A DNA stretch of 36,628 nt from Phycisphaerales bacterium (GTDB taxonomy: Bacteria > Planctomycetota > Phycisphaerae > UBA1845): positions 2,895,997 through 2,932,624 of the forward strand of contig CP070691.1 of NCBI GenBank assembly GCA_020353195.1, in the 5' to 3' direction. A program made the translations under genes and the position numbers. Shown one piece after another: positions 23,541-33,136 of this stretch. Every line of letters begins with the position of its first letter. Positions within the stretch are counted from its first letter, which is position 1. The notes under the pieces were generated by a model, which was not told where the DNA came from, made no database searches, and saw nothing but the letters and a program-made list of their open reading frames with translations.

Positions 23541-23571
23541 GTACTTTACTATACAAAGTACTTTGTGTCAA
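23541..23571 (-). promoter_or_regulatory. Sigma-70-like promoter overlapped by palindromic operator
   Basis: On the minus strand, TTGACA (23571-23566), 17 bases, TAAAGT (23548-23543) form a promoter for the membrane protein-regulator operon. Two overlapping symmetric sites cover it: GTACTTT-N7-AAAGTAC (23541-23561) and the perfect 14-base palindrome ACAAAGTACTTTGT (23553-23566). This is well placed for repression by the winged-helix regulator encoded downstream. Confidence 0.7.
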
Positions 23572-23993
23572 GTGCCTCCCACTTTTTTTCGTCTGGTCCG
23601 AGCACAGCAAGTGGTCCGTGTTGTGGAACCGCCCCGTCACAGCGCCACTGACCGACCGCCCAAGACCAGCTCCTTTGTCGCGCAATCCATTGCTGAACAG
23701 TATTTTATAGCTCTACTTGGATTTGGGGCCGGACGGGCTCGGGTACCTGGCCTGCCAGTTATCGGACCTTGAGCCGCTGCCCGCCGGCAGGCCAGCCTAC
23801 CCGGCCGCAAGCGGGATGTCCCGCCCTAGGCCTCACCGCAGTGCGAGGCACCCCAGGCCCGCGACCGTAAGAACATCTTGGGCCCGCGCCGCCCGCCGGC
23901 TGTCGGCTGACGGTGGGTTAGCGCCTGACTTCCCGTCGAATCTCCTGCAACAGGCCCCGTGTACGCGCGAGTTCGCGATAGAGTGTTCAGTGG
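23572..23993. other. Intergenic region without recognised gene
   Basis: Beyond the operator I see no gene with coding character. The stretch is GC-rich with small inverted repeats such as GCCTC-N10-GAGGC near 23829-23848, without a T-run. It lies between two minus-strand genes. Confidence 0.5.
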
Positions 23994-24956
23994 CTATTCG
24001 TCGCTGCCGCGAGGGAGTCCGTAGTACTCCCCAACAACGTACACACCGCACGGTCGATCCGGACTGGGTTCAATCTCGTCGCACTCGTCGATCCGCAGTC
24101 TCTGTGCCATGTTGTATGTCGCCTCCTCGAAGCGGCGGACATACTCCAAGGCCTGTTCAGGAGACTCTGCGACAACCCCGAATGAGACGATGCACCCCAT
24201 TTCCCTGCCTTCGTCATCCGTCTGGTCCCAGTCGCCTTCGACAAGCAGCCGGTAGTACTTAGCCTTCGGCGAGATTCTGTTCTCGACCTCGCGAATCAAC
24301 CAGAGCGCGGATTCGTCATCGCGGCAGTAACGTAGTGCGTTCCACGCGTGTGCCAAAGCGCGATCCCGGTCCTGGTGCCCCTCCCAGTACGCTTGCCCCA
24401 AACGCGCTTCGAGGGCGGCTCGGAGTTCCGGATCCGCCTCCCCTTCCGCGTCCTCAAGGCATCGCTGGCCCAGGGTGATCACCTCGTCATACCGGTGCTG
24501 CGCATTCAAAACCCACATTCGCTGGCTATCTGCGCGAAGGAGCAGGTCCTGGTCCCTCACTCGATCCAGAGCTTCCAGCGCTTCGGCGTATCGCCCCTGG
24601 CGGCCAAGGCTGATTGAGATGTTCAGTCGCACCGAGGACTCATTGACCTGCGGACATGTCAACGCTCGGGCATAGGCTTCGTGGGCCTGCTCGTGCCTGC
24701 CCAGATCGGAACGGTAGTTGCCGAGGAGTTGCCACAACACCCAGACCGTCGGAGCTTTTTGCACACCCGCCTCCAGGATCTTGACGGCCTTCTCGGTTTT
24801 TCCCATTCCTGCGTGGGCCAGCGCGAGAATCTCAAAAGCCGATGTGTGGCGCATCTTGCGGAGTTGCGTTCCGATTCTGACGGCGGCCTGGAAGTCGCAG
24901 TCATCGATCAACTCGAAGCCCCGAGCCATGAGCTGCTCAACCGACTTTCCGCTCAT
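23994..24956 (-). CDS. Tetratricopeptide-repeat protein
   Basis: The 320-residue soluble protein is built mainly of TPR-type helical pairs from about residue 5 to 200. Typical blocks are AFEILALAHAGMGKTEKAVKI, ILEAGVQKAPTVWVLWQLLG, RHEQAHEAYARALTC and YAEALEALDRV. The last 110 residues form a different domain with charged helices (SPEQALEYVRRFEEA) and a C-terminal strand (PCGVYVVGEYYGL). TPR proteins mediate protein contacts; the partner cannot be told. The start at 24956 is set by GGAGG 5 bases upstream. No signal peptide is present. Confidence 0.78.
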   Translation of the reverse strand: MSGKSVEQLMARGFELIDDCDFQAAVRIGTQLRKMRHTSAFEILALAHAGMGKTEKAVKILEAGVQKAPTVWVLWQLLGNYRSDLGRHEQAHEAYARALTCPQVNESSVRLNISISLGRQGRYAEALEALDRVRDQDLLLRADSQRMWVLNAQHRYDEVITLGQRCLEDAEGEADPELRAALEARLGQAYWEGHQDRDRALAHAWNALRYCRDDESALWLIREVENRISPKAKYYRLLVEGDWDQTDDEGREMGCIVSFGVVAESPEQALEYVRRFEEATYNMAQRLRIDECDEIEPSPDRPCGVYVVGEYYGLPRGSDE

Positions 24957-25373
24957 AGCTACCTCCAGGTGGTGAACTCCGGACGATCGCGCGTCACGGG
25001 CTCTCCACTATCATCCGGGATTCCCCATTGGCTGCACCTCGGGTAGACATCGTACCCGGACGCTTTAACCGATTTCAACGAGAGCCGTGTTGTTCGCGGT
25101 GGTTTACAGCCGTTCGACTGCTGTTCCAGTGCGCCGGGATGCCACTCACGCTCCGGCCGTCGTGAGGACGGGCTTCGCGTCTTGTGCCATTACGAGGACT
25201 GAACCCGGGAAACCGGACTCTCCAAGTGTGTGTCATGTCCCGCGAATGGGGGTTTCTGGACGGGGCCGGCGGAAGCGGCTAGATTGACCGTTCCCGGCGA
25301 TGACGGGACGGAAGTACGCCGCACCATGCGCCGGCATTCGGGTTCTGGCCGGCGAGTAACCAGGACGAGCACT
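24957..25373. other. Divergent intergenic region
   Basis: This region lies between the divergent TPR gene and the first DUF3857 gene and should hold both promoters. I see no convincing -35/-10 pair, repeat or small gene. In-frame codons upstream of 25374 (from 25230) are arginine- and serine-rich and precede the signal peptide, so they are probably not translated. Confidence 0.4.
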
Positions 25374-27383
25374 ATGACACGAAGAGTTATACGAAGGGGA
25401 TGGGTCACTATTGTGGCCACGGTCATCGGGACGGTCGGGGCGGTTTTTGCCGGACCGCCCAGGCCCGCGACGGAGGACGAGATCAGGGGCATGATCGAGA
25501 CGGCGGGCGACGCGAAGGACTTCGACGACGCCGCCCTCGTGTACCTGTTGGACGAGGCCGACGTCTACGTCCAGGACAGCGGGTTGGCCACCACGGAGCT
25601 CTGCCAGGTCATCAAGATCCTGACCGACGCGGGCGTGAAATCGCAGTCTCGGCTAGTTGAGGAGTTCGATCCGGACACGTACCGGGTGACGATCAAGTCC
25701 GTGCGTATCCACCGCAAGGACGGCGACGTCGAGAACGTGCCGTTGTCGTCGCTGGCTACGCAGCCGGCCCCCCAGCACATGCTGTACTGGGGTAACCAGC
25801 AGCACGTGCTGTCGCTACCCCGGTTGAGGATCGGGGACACGCTGGAGATCCGCATCAGCAAGACCGGTGTCAATATCGCCTACCTGGCCGACTCACCAGC
25901 CGCAGCGGACAGTCCGGGCGACGGGCAGCTCGAGCCGCCCATGCCCGGTCACTGGTTTGAGGTAACGCGGTTCCAATGCGCGTACCCGATCGTCAGCAAG
26001 CGGTACTCGGTCCGCATGCCGAAGGACAAGCCGGTGCAGTACGAGGTCTACAACGGCGAGCTGAAATCCTCGCTCTGGTTCGACGGGGATACTCACGTTT
26101 ACACGTTCACGGCCAAGGACGTTCCGCCGGTCCAGGACGAGCCGAGGAGGGCGGCGTTGGACGACAGTGTGACGAAGGTGGTGATGGCCACCGTGCCGGA
26201 TTGGCCGATGAAATCGCGCTGGTTCTTCGAGGTCAACGATGGGCAGTTCGAGGCCGACGACGCCATTCGCGCCAGGGTGGCCGAGGTGACGCAGGGTCTG
26301 GAAACGGACGAGCAGAAGCGGGCGGCGTTGCTGCACTGGGTGGCGGACAACATCCGGTACTGCGGAACGAAGCGCGGGCCGAAAGAGGGGTTCACGTTGC
26401 ACACCGGGATCGAGACGTTCCGCGACCGCATGGGCGTGTGCAAGGACATCGCGGGCATGCTGGTGACGATGTTCCGGGCGATGGGGTACGACTCTCAGCC
26501 CACGCTCACGATGGCCGGCTCGCGCGTGGAAGCCATCCCCGCCGACCAGTTCAACCATACGGTGACGGTCATCCGCGAGGAGAACGGCTCGTTCACGCTC
26601 TATGATCCGACGTGGGCCCCGAACAGTTGCCAGATATGGTCGGAGCGGGAGCCGCTGCAAGGGGTCGTGTACGGGACACCGGAGGGACAGGACCTGACGC
26701 GGTCACGCTACTTCACACCGGAGGAGAATCTGGTTTCCTGGCGAAGCGAGAGCACGATCGGCGCCGACGGGGCGCTGTCGGCCCGGCTGGAGGCGGGCTT
26801 GAAGGGGTACGCCTGTACGGCGATCCGGCGGTACATCAACCGGTGCCCGGTGCCCGAGCGGCGGGCGATGTTCGAGGGCGCCCTGGACGTGGCGGCAAAC
26901 GCCCGACTCGAGGAGTTCGACTACACGGACCCGTACGACTACTCGCACGGCGCGGAGGTGACGATCGAGATGAGCGCCGACGGTTACGGCGCCGGCGACG
27001 GGAATACGCGGCTGTTTCGCCTGCCACTGCTTTCGCACCCGCTGGCCAAGTACTTCCTTCCGGAGTTGTCCTATTCGGTTGACGCCGAGAAGCGGAAGTA
27101 CGGGATGCGGTTGCGGGCCACCCGGTTGGTCCGCTACGAGGAAACAGTGAAGGTGCCCGACGGATGGACGATCGAGGCGGTTCCCGAAGCCAAGACGATG
27201 GACTCGGGATCGGCGTCATTGACCTTTGAAGCGACAGCAGGTGACGGGGAGGTGACCTACCGGCTCGAGATGTCGATCAAGAACCAGATCGTTCCGCCTG
27301 AGGATTATGCGGGCCTCAAGGAGGTCATGGACACGCTGAACGCGCTGTCAGATGACTGGGTCGTGTGCAGCGTCGAAGGATAA
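25374..27383 (+). CDS. DUF3857 and transglutaminase-like domain protein, active-site triad intact
   Basis: The 669-residue exported protein has a signal peptide (RRGWVTIVATVIGTVGAVFA). An N-terminal DUF3857 beta-rich domain follows (TELCQVIKILTDAGVKSQSR, VRIHRKDGDVENVPLSSL), then a transglutaminase-like core and a C-terminal beta region (about residues 420-669). The catalytic cysteine is in RMGVCKDIAGML, the histidine in FNHTVTVI and the aspartate in YDPTW, so the cysteine-protease-like fold appears competent. Such proteins act outside the cytoplasm on unknown substrates, possibly as peptidases. The start at 25374 is chosen because the signal peptide begins there; ATG 25326 is possible. A paralogue follows 117 bases downstream. 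Confidence 0.83.
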   Translation: MTRRVIRRGWVTIVATVIGTVGAVFAGPPRPATEDEIRGMIETAGDAKDFDDAALVYLLDEADVYVQDSGLATTELCQVIKILTDAGVKSQSRLVEEFDPDTYRVTIKSVRIHRKDGDVENVPLSSLATQPAPQHMLYWGNQQHVLSLPRLRIGDTLEIRISKTGVNIAYLADSPAAADSPGDGQLEPPMPGHWFEVTRFQCAYPIVSKRYSVRMPKDKPVQYEVYNGELKSSLWFDGDTHVYTFTAKDVPPVQDEPRRAALDDSVTKVVMATVPDWPMKSRWFFEVNDGQFEADDAIRARVAEVTQGLETDEQKRAALLHWVADNIRYCGTKRGPKEGFTLHTGIETFRDRMGVCKDIAGMLVTMFRAMGYDSQPTLTMAGSRVEAIPADQFNHTVTVIREENGSFTLYDPTWAPNSCQIWSEREPLQGVVYGTPEGQDLTRSRYFTPEENLVSWRSESTIGADGALSARLEAGLKGYACTAIRRYINRCPVPERRAMFEGALDVAANARLEEFDYTDPYDYSHGAEVTIEMSADGYGAGDGNTRLFRLPLLSHPLAKYFLPELSYSVDAEKRKYGMRLRATRLVRYEETVKVPDGWTIEAVPEAKTMDSGSASLTFEATAGDGEVTYRLEMSIKNQIVPPEDYAGLKEVMDTLNALSDDWVVCSVEG

Positions 27384-27500
27384 GTCAAGCCGGGGAACAC
27401 GAAAGCGCCGAGACCATGAAGACATTTGGCGCGGAGGGCGAATGCCAGGCGATCGACAACGGCAGACGAGGAATCAAACATCGACATGGCGGGATCAAGA

Positions 27501-29441
27501 ATGACGAAGAATCGTAATGACCATGGTTTCGGTCGGACTTACCGGGTGGTTGCGAGCGCCGTATTGGCACTGCTTGCAGGCGGGTCGGGCTGTCATGCGA
27601 CGCCGGCCGCAGCGCCGGCTCCTCAGGGCGCCGAAGCGCCCGGCCCGGCTGTCGAGATCGCGCAGTTCCCCGAGGCTGACGCGGTCATCCTTCGCTGGGA
27701 GCAGGATTGGGTGCTGGAGCAGGACGGCACGGTTCGCCGCCGGGAGCACAAGTGGACCAAGCTGTTGAACCGCAGGCCCATTCGCCGGTTGGCTGATCCG
27801 CGGATCGACCATTGCGTCGGCGAAGACGAGCTGACGATCCACACCGCCCGGACGATCCTGCCGGACGGTACGACGCTGCCCGTGCCGGATTATGCGATCA
27901 ACCTTGCGGGCCCGGACGACGTGGCGGGCTGGCCGGCTTACATCGACTGGGTGCAAACGGTCGTCTCGTTTCCCGGGATCGAGGCCGGCGCGGTGCTGGA
28001 ACTCGACTACGAGATCGTCACGAAACCCGGCGTGCTGCCCTGGCTCGAGGCCGACCTGACACTGGACGACGACGATCCCGTCGTCGAACGCGTGGTATCG
28101 GTGACCGTTCCGGAGAACACGCTCCGCTTCGACTGCCTCACGGGCACAAGCCCGCCGGTCGAGTCGTCCAACGACGGTGTGACGACGTCCGTCTGGACGT
28201 TCACGAACAGTCCGGGGGTCCCGGCTGAGCCGCAATCGCCCTCCTGGCGGGAGCGGTGCAACTGGCTGCGCTTCACGACGTGCCCTGGCGCTGAGAAATG
28301 GGTTGCGATGATCCTCACGCGAGTCGAGCAAGCCGCCCGGCCGGACGACGCGATCAGGACCTTCGCCGAGGCCGTGGTGGAGGATGAGGTCGACCCCGCC
28401 CAGCGCGTTCGCAAGATCGCAAAGACATTGCAGGATTCATTCAATTTCGTGGATTCACTCATGACGCGTCGCTCGTTGACGTGTCGTCCGGCGGCCGACG
28501 TGTTCCGTTCCAACTATGGTGGCCTGCTGGAGTCGGCGGCGCTGTGTGCAGCCGCCGTGCGCGCGCTCGGTGTCGACGCATCCGTCAGGGTGGCGGTGGA
28601 CGGCGGCCCATGGGCGTGGAACGAGAAAGCGCCGACCGCTTCTGTTCTCGCCGGTGTGATCGTGGTGGTGGAAACGCCCGGCGGTCCGGTGCACATCCAT
28701 CCGCAGCACGGCGTGTTCACGAGCCCGGGCAGTTGGGGAAAACACTGGCTGCTCAGCCTGACTGATACCGGCGGGTTGCGGTCGACGTATGTCGAGGCCC
28801 GGGGCGAGACGAAGCCCAGCGAGTTGCACGTCACCGGCAAGGTGACGATCGGTGCGGAGGGCCAAGCCGACGGCGATCTGCGCATCCGGCTCACCGGGGC
28901 GTTCTACGACCCGGCCAAGCTCGAAACATCAGGCGGTCAAGAGAGGCTGATGCAGCGCTTGGCGGAGCGCATCCTCACCGGCTTTGACGTCAAGAGTCAT
29001 TCGATCGCGACGCTTTCCGACGAAACGTTGCGGGCGACGGCGGCCGTAGCGTCGAATAAGCCGCTGAAGAAGGTCGGCGCCCGGCACCTGCTTCGCTTCG
29101 GCGACGGGCCTGCGTTTCTGGTTGATTTCCCCATGCCGCTCGACCGCTCGTATCGCCGGACCGACGTACGGCTCGCCGGGCGGCTGCGGCAGGAGATCGA
29201 CCTGACCGTGGAACTGCCCGAAGGCTGGACGGCGCCGATCGTCCCCGCTTCGTTGCCGACGGTCGAGGGCGACTGGGGGACGATCGGGCAGACGGTGCAG
29301 GTGGAGGGGGCCTCCGTGCGCATCCGACAGTCGATTGCGGTGTCGCAAGATGTCATTTCGCCCGAGGCGTTCGCCGGGCTGCGCCGGGCCGTGAATGCGC
29401 TGCGGGCCGATGCAAGCTTGATGCTGGCCTGCGGACCGTGA
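27501..29441 (+). CDS. DUF3857/transglutaminase paralogue lacking the catalytic cysteine
   Basis: The 646-residue protein has a lipoprotein-like signal (VVASAVLALLAGGSGC), a DUF3857 domain (WEQDWVLEQDGTVRRREHKW, ILPDGTTLPVPDYAINLAGP) and a degenerate transglutaminase-like domain. Alignment by eye to the preceding gene places VFRSNYGGLLESAALCAAAV over the RMGVCKDIAGML region: the catalytic Cys becomes Leu and the following Asp becomes Glu. The final VVSPEAF/VPPEDYAGL-type ending is shared (ISPEAFAGLRRAVNAL here, VPPEDYAGLKEVMDTL there). It is probably a non-enzymatic partner of the first protein. Starts at 27486 and 27501 are both open; neither has a strong ribosome site. Confidence 0.78.
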   Translation: MTKNRNDHGFGRTYRVVASAVLALLAGGSGCHATPAAAPAPQGAEAPGPAVEIAQFPEADAVILRWEQDWVLEQDGTVRRREHKWTKLLNRRPIRRLADPRIDHCVGEDELTIHTARTILPDGTTLPVPDYAINLAGPDDVAGWPAYIDWVQTVVSFPGIEAGAVLELDYEIVTKPGVLPWLEADLTLDDDDPVVERVVSVTVPENTLRFDCLTGTSPPVESSNDGVTTSVWTFTNSPGVPAEPQSPSWRERCNWLRFTTCPGAEKWVAMILTRVEQAARPDDAIRTFAEAVVEDEVDPAQRVRKIAKTLQDSFNFVDSLMTRRSLTCRPAADVFRSNYGGLLESAALCAAAVRALGVDASVRVAVDGGPWAWNEKAPTASVLAGVIVVVETPGGPVHIHPQHGVFTSPGSWGKHWLLSLTDTGGLRSTYVEARGETKPSELHVTGKVTIGAEGQADGDLRIRLTGAFYDPAKLETSGGQERLMQRLAERILTGFDVKSHSIATLSDETLRATAAVASNKPLKKVGARHLLRFGDGPAFLVDFPMPLDRSYRRTDVRLAGRLRQEIDLTVELPEGWTAPIVPASLPTVEGDWGTIGQTVQVEGASVRIRQSIAVSQDVISPEAFAGLRRAVNALRADASLMLACGP

Positions 29442-29657
29442 CAGCGCCTTAAAGAAGCCACTTTCCATGTTGTCCGGGTAGAAACTCATCCGTAGCAAAA
29501 AAATTGTGCTTCGGATATTGGGACGCAGTGCGCAACTTGTCCGGTAAAAGACGCGGACGACGGCGCGCCGCGCGACGGGGCCGGCTTATGGGAATTCGCT
29601 TATGGTCCCGATATGGAGGCGGCGCGCACGAGGTGGCGCTCGCCCCTGGCAAATCAC

Positions 29658-29685
29658 TAAAGGGCCTTTATCGGTGCGACGATTC
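29658..29685 (+). promoter_or_regulatory. Sigma-28-like promoter of flagellin 1
   Basis: TAAA (29658-29661), 16 bases, GACGATTC (29678-29685). The same arrangement (TAAAGG-C, then GACGA) precedes flagellin 2, and short blocks after it (ATG, GTAC) also match. The -10 box matches GCCGATAA at five of eight positions. It would give a 5' leader of about 150 bases. Confidence 0.45.
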
Positions 29686-29841
29686 ATGCACTGTACGCCC
29701 GTGGGTTTTCTCGGATGTACGAGCCCGCCGTCGAGAACGTTGTGACGTTGACGGCACCGTCAGAAACTCCCGCCGCTGGCCCCGAGCTGCAGAGCAGGCC
29801 GACGTGGCGGACTTCAAGGCGCGTTTGGAGGCACGAATCGC

Positions 29842-31269
29842 ATGACTCGGATCAACACGAACATCCAAAACCTCATCGCCAAGCGAACGCTGGACGCCAA
29901 CAACAGCTCGTTAACCACGGCGTTGAACCGTCTCAGCACAGGGCTCCGCATCAACACCGGCAAGGATGATCCCGCCGGTCTCATCGCGTCCGAAGGCCTG
30001 CGAGCGTCCAAGGTGGCCATCACAGCCGCCATCGACAACGCCCGGCGGGCGGACAACGTGGTGGGAATCGCGGAAGCCGGCCTGCAGGAGATCGCCACGC
30101 TGTTGCTCGAGTTGGAGGACCTGGTGGACCGGTCCGCCAACGAAGCGGGCCTGAGCGACGCCGAGCGCGACGCCAACCAGCTCCAGATCGACTCCATCCT
30201 CTCGTCCATCAACCGGATCGCGGGCGTGACCGCGTTCAACGGCGAGAACCTGCTGGACGGCAACTACGATTTCACGACGTCGGCCGTCAATACAGCCCAG
30301 ATCACATCGCTGCAGGTCAACTCGGCGAAGATCCCCGACGGTTCGTACCGGACGGTGACGGTGCAGGTTCTGGCCTCGGCTCAGGCGGCCGAGGTCATCG
30401 GCGCCGGAACCGGGGCAGCCGGCGCGTTGGCATCGGCGACCACGCTCGAAGTCCGGGGAGTGTACGGGACCGACGTCCTCAGCTTCGGCTCGGGGACAAC
30501 GTTGGCGGACATCGCCACAGCCGTCAACGGTTCGCAAGACCTCACCGGCGTGAAAGCCACCGCCAGCAGTTCGGGCGATCTGTATTTCAACAGCACCGGC
30601 TATGGCAGTGAAGCCCTGGTCGAGGTGAGCGTTATCGGCAATACCGGCGACTTCACATTCACCGGTCAATCCATGGACTACGGCGTGGACCCGACGGTCA
30701 CCATCAACGGGGCGAATGCCACCGCCAGAGGCCTGGAGGCGGCGGTGATCTCCGGCACCATCTCGCTCGAGCTGATTCTGGAAGAGAATTTCGCCCAGAC
30801 CACGGGCACGGCGGCAACCTTCTACATCACCGGCGGCGGCGCGCAGTTCGCCATCTCGCCGGAGCTCGGTCTCATCGGTCGGGAGACGATCGGGATCGGA
30901 TCCGTGAGTACGTCTTCGCTCGGGAATGGAAGTGTCGGGTTCCTGTCGACGTTGACTCGCGGCGCCGTCAACGACATCCACAGTCGCAACTTCCACCAGG
31001 CACAGCGGATCGTCCGCGAAGCGCAGGACCAGATCTCGTCGTTGCGCGGCCGCATCGGCGCGTTCCAGAAGGACACGCTGCAGACGACGGTCAACTCGTT
31101 GCTGGTCGCATACGAAAACACGGCGGCGGCGGAAAGCGCCATTCGGGATACGGACTTCGCGGTCGAAACCAGCGCGCTGACGCGGGCCCAGATCCTGGTG
31201 CAATCCAACCTCGCATCGCTGAAGCTTGCAAACCAGTTGCCCCAGAACGCGCTGAGTTTGCTCGGGTAA
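29842..31269 (+). CDS. fliC: Flagellin 1
   Basis: This flagellin (475 residues) is the filament subunit. The N-terminal D0/D1 region (TRINTNIQNLIAKRTL, LNRLSTGLRINTGKDDPAGL, GIAEAGLQEIATLLLELEDL) and C-terminal D1/D0 region (ESAIRDTDFAVETSALTRAQ, NQLPQNALSLLG) are intact and form the coiled-coil core. The middle carries a flagellin hook IN motif (LEVRGVYGTDVLSFGSGTTL to GSEALVEVSVIG, about residues 199-265). GGAGG sits 10 bases before the ATG. Two hairpins terminate it at 31274-31352, so it is transcribed alone. The paralogue downstream is of nearly the same length. Confidence 0.95.
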   Translation: MTRINTNIQNLIAKRTLDANNSSLTTALNRLSTGLRINTGKDDPAGLIASEGLRASKVAITAAIDNARRADNVVGIAEAGLQEIATLLLELEDLVDRSANEAGLSDAERDANQLQIDSILSSINRIAGVTAFNGENLLDGNYDFTTSAVNTAQITSLQVNSAKIPDGSYRTVTVQVLASAQAAEVIGAGTGAAGALASATTLEVRGVYGTDVLSFGSGTTLADIATAVNGSQDLTGVKATASSSGDLYFNSTGYGSEALVEVSVIGNTGDFTFTGQSMDYGVDPTVTINGANATARGLEAAVISGTISLELILEENFAQTTGTAATFYITGGGAQFAISPELGLIGRETIGIGSVSTSSLGNGSVGFLSTLTRGAVNDIHSRNFHQAQRIVREAQDQISSLRGRIGAFQKDTLQTTVNSLLVAYENTAAAESAIRDTDFAVETSALTRAQILVQSNLASLKLANQLPQNALSLLG

Positions 31270-31273
31270 CGAC

Positions 31274-31352
31274 CCCCGCCCCGGCGGGGCGTTTCGGTAG
31301 AAACACTTTAGACAAACCGCCCGGTGGCGCGAGCCGCCTACCGGGCTCTTTT
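31274..31352 (+). terminator. Double terminator after flagellin 1
   Basis: The first hairpin is CCCCGCC-CC-GGCGGGG (31274-31289). The second is GCCCGGT-GGCG paired with CGCC-ACCGGGC (31319-31346, one bulge), followed by TCTTTT (31347-31352). The second is a standard intrinsic terminator. Confidence 0.75.
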
Positions 31353-31436
31353 CTTGGCTACACGGAGGTTTTATCGGCCCCGCGCCGAGCGGCGGGTCCC
31401 ATAAGTCCGCTTATTTGGTATCGGACGGGAATTAAG

Positions 31437-31464
31437 TAAAGGCCGCTAATACGCCGGACGAAAT
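31437..31464 (+). promoter_or_regulatory. Sigma-28-like promoter of flagellin 2
   Basis: TAAA (31437-31440), 16 bases, GACGAAAT (31457-31464), the same spacing as for flagellin 1. It leaves a leader of about 180 bases before the ATG at 31650, with no recognisable riboswitch but room for post-transcriptional control. Confidence 0.45.
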
Positions 31465-31649
31465 GGGCAGTACGGCTTCGAGCGGTAATGCCCTTGGCAG
31501 GCTGTCCACGAGCGAGAGGTGAACCGAGAAGCCGAGACCTGCCAGGACAGGCAGACCCACGAGGCCCGCGGTAAGGGTTTCGGGCCGTGCAGGGCAGCAC
31601 GGCTGCGGGCAGAAAACACCACGATGCCCGCTTTGTCACGGAGGATGCC

Positions 31650-33068
31650 ATGACACGCATCAATACCAATGTTCCCGCCATCATCGCAATGGGACGGTTC
31701 CGCTCCAACACCAACGACCTGTACGTCCGTCTGGAGCGGTTGGCCACCGGCCTGCGCATCAACCGTGGAAAGGACGATCCGGCCGGCCTGATCGCGTCGG
31801 AGAGCCTCCGCAAGGAAATCCGAGGATTGTCCCAGGCGATCAAGAACTCGGAGCGGGCGGTGAACGTCATCTCCACCGCCGAGGGCTCATTGAACGAGGT
31901 GTCGACCCTGCTGCTCGACCTCAAAGCCCTGATTCTGGGGATCGCCAACGAGGGGGCGATTTCGGATGAGGAGGTTCAGGCCAACCAGCTGGAGATCGAC
32001 TCGATCATCTCCAGTATCGATCGGATCGCAAACACGACGACGTTCAGCGGGAAGAAGCTGCTGAACGGCTCCCTGGCGTACCAGGCCAGCGGCCTGGACA
32101 CGGCCGCCCTGGCCCACACCTCGATCTACGCCGCCCGCCTCCCGTCGAACAGCGCCAAGCAGGTCCTCGTCGCAGTCCAAGCCTCGGCGCAGACGGCCCA
32201 ATTGGTGTTCAACGGCGCCACGACCAGTGCGGTGACGATCGAAATCTCGGGACGATACGGCTCGGACATCCTGGCGTTTCAGTCGGGAACGACACTCGCG
32301 GACATCACGGTCGGCATCAACAGCCTGACCGACTCCATTGGCGTGTCAGCCGCCTGGGCCGGCGCTCAATTGACGCTCAACAGCACGGACTTCGGAAGCG
32401 ACGCGTTTGTCAGTGTCAAAACCCTTTCCGGGAATTTCATCGAGGCGGCCTACGCTGCCGGCACCACCGTTCGAGACGAGGGCGTGGACCCGGAGGTGCT
32501 GGTGAACGGGGAACGGGCGAACACCAACGGCCTGCGTGTGGATACACGGTCGGAACCGTTGGATGCACGTTTCTACCTGACGCCGGCATTCGCCCAGGCC
32601 CTTTCCCAAACCACTTTCGACATCACAGGAGGCGGATCGCTCTTCCAGATCACCCCGCAGATCAACCTCCAGGGACAGCTCAACATCGGGATCGAGTCGG
32701 TTTCCACCGCGAACCTCGGCAACACGGTCGTGGGGTTCCTGAGTAGCCTCCGCAGCGGCGGCATCAACGAAGTGGCGCGCGGGAATTTCACGGACGCGGA
32801 GAACATCCTCACGGAGGCGATCGCCCAGGTCGCCAGCATGAGAGGCCGCCTGGGCGCCGTGCAGAAGGACAAGATCGAGACGAACATCAACAGCCAGCAG
32901 ATCGCATTCGAAAACGTCACCGCGTCTGAATCCGCCATACGCGACGCGGACATCGCCACCGAGGTATCCGCCCTGACCCGGGCCCAGATCCTGATCCAGG
33001 CCACCGCGATGACCCTGCAGATCAGCCAGCAGGTGCCCCAGACGGCACTGAGCCTGCTGGGCGCGTGA
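31650..33068 (+). CDS. fliC: Flagellin 2
   Basis: This second flagellin (472 residues) is homologous to the first along its whole length. N-terminal TRINTNVPAIIAMGRFRSNT, LERLATGLRINRGKDDPAGL and C-terminal ESAIRDADIATEVSALTRAQ with SQQVPQTALSLLGA form the filament core. The central hook IN segment (IEISGRYGSDILAFQSGTTL to SDAFVSVKTLSG) is also kept. It diverges in the first 30 residues and the exposed middle. GGAGG lies 6 bases before the ATG at 31650. A very strong terminator follows at 33091, so each flagellin has its own transcript. Confidence 0.95.
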   Translation: MTRINTNVPAIIAMGRFRSNTNDLYVRLERLATGLRINRGKDDPAGLIASESLRKEIRGLSQAIKNSERAVNVISTAEGSLNEVSTLLLDLKALILGIANEGAISDEEVQANQLEIDSIISSIDRIANTTTFSGKKLLNGSLAYQASGLDTAALAHTSIYAARLPSNSAKQVLVAVQASAQTAQLVFNGATTSAVTIEISGRYGSDILAFQSGTTLADITVGINSLTDSIGVSAAWAGAQLTLNSTDFGSDAFVSVKTLSGNFIEAAYAAGTTVRDEGVDPEVLVNGERANTNGLRVDTRSEPLDARFYLTPAFAQALSQTTFDITGGGSLFQITPQINLQGQLNIGIESVSTANLGNTVVGFLSSLRSGGINEVARGNFTDAENILTEAIAQVASMRGRLGAVQKDKIETNINSQQIAFENVTASESAIRDADIATEVSALTRAQILIQATAMTLQISQQVPQTALSLLGA

Positions 33069-33090
33069 CCGGGCGACAACACCAATCCCC

Positions 33091-33136
33091 ACGGCGGCCC
33101 TGAAGGAACGTATCCGACTTCAGGGCCGCCGTTTTT
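33091..33136 (+). terminator. Strong intrinsic terminator after flagellin 2
   Basis: A perfect 15-bp stem pairs ACGGCGGCCCTGAAG (33091-33105) with CTTCAGGGCCGCCGT (33118-33132), with a 12-base loop and a run of five T (33132-33136). Confidence 0.9.

Noticed and set aside
29911..31203. 430-codon minus-strand frame opposite flagellin 1, and the similar frame at 34217-35443 opposite fliD
   Set aside because: Both are antisense to certain flagellar genes, with low-complexity V/G/D/R composition and no start signals.
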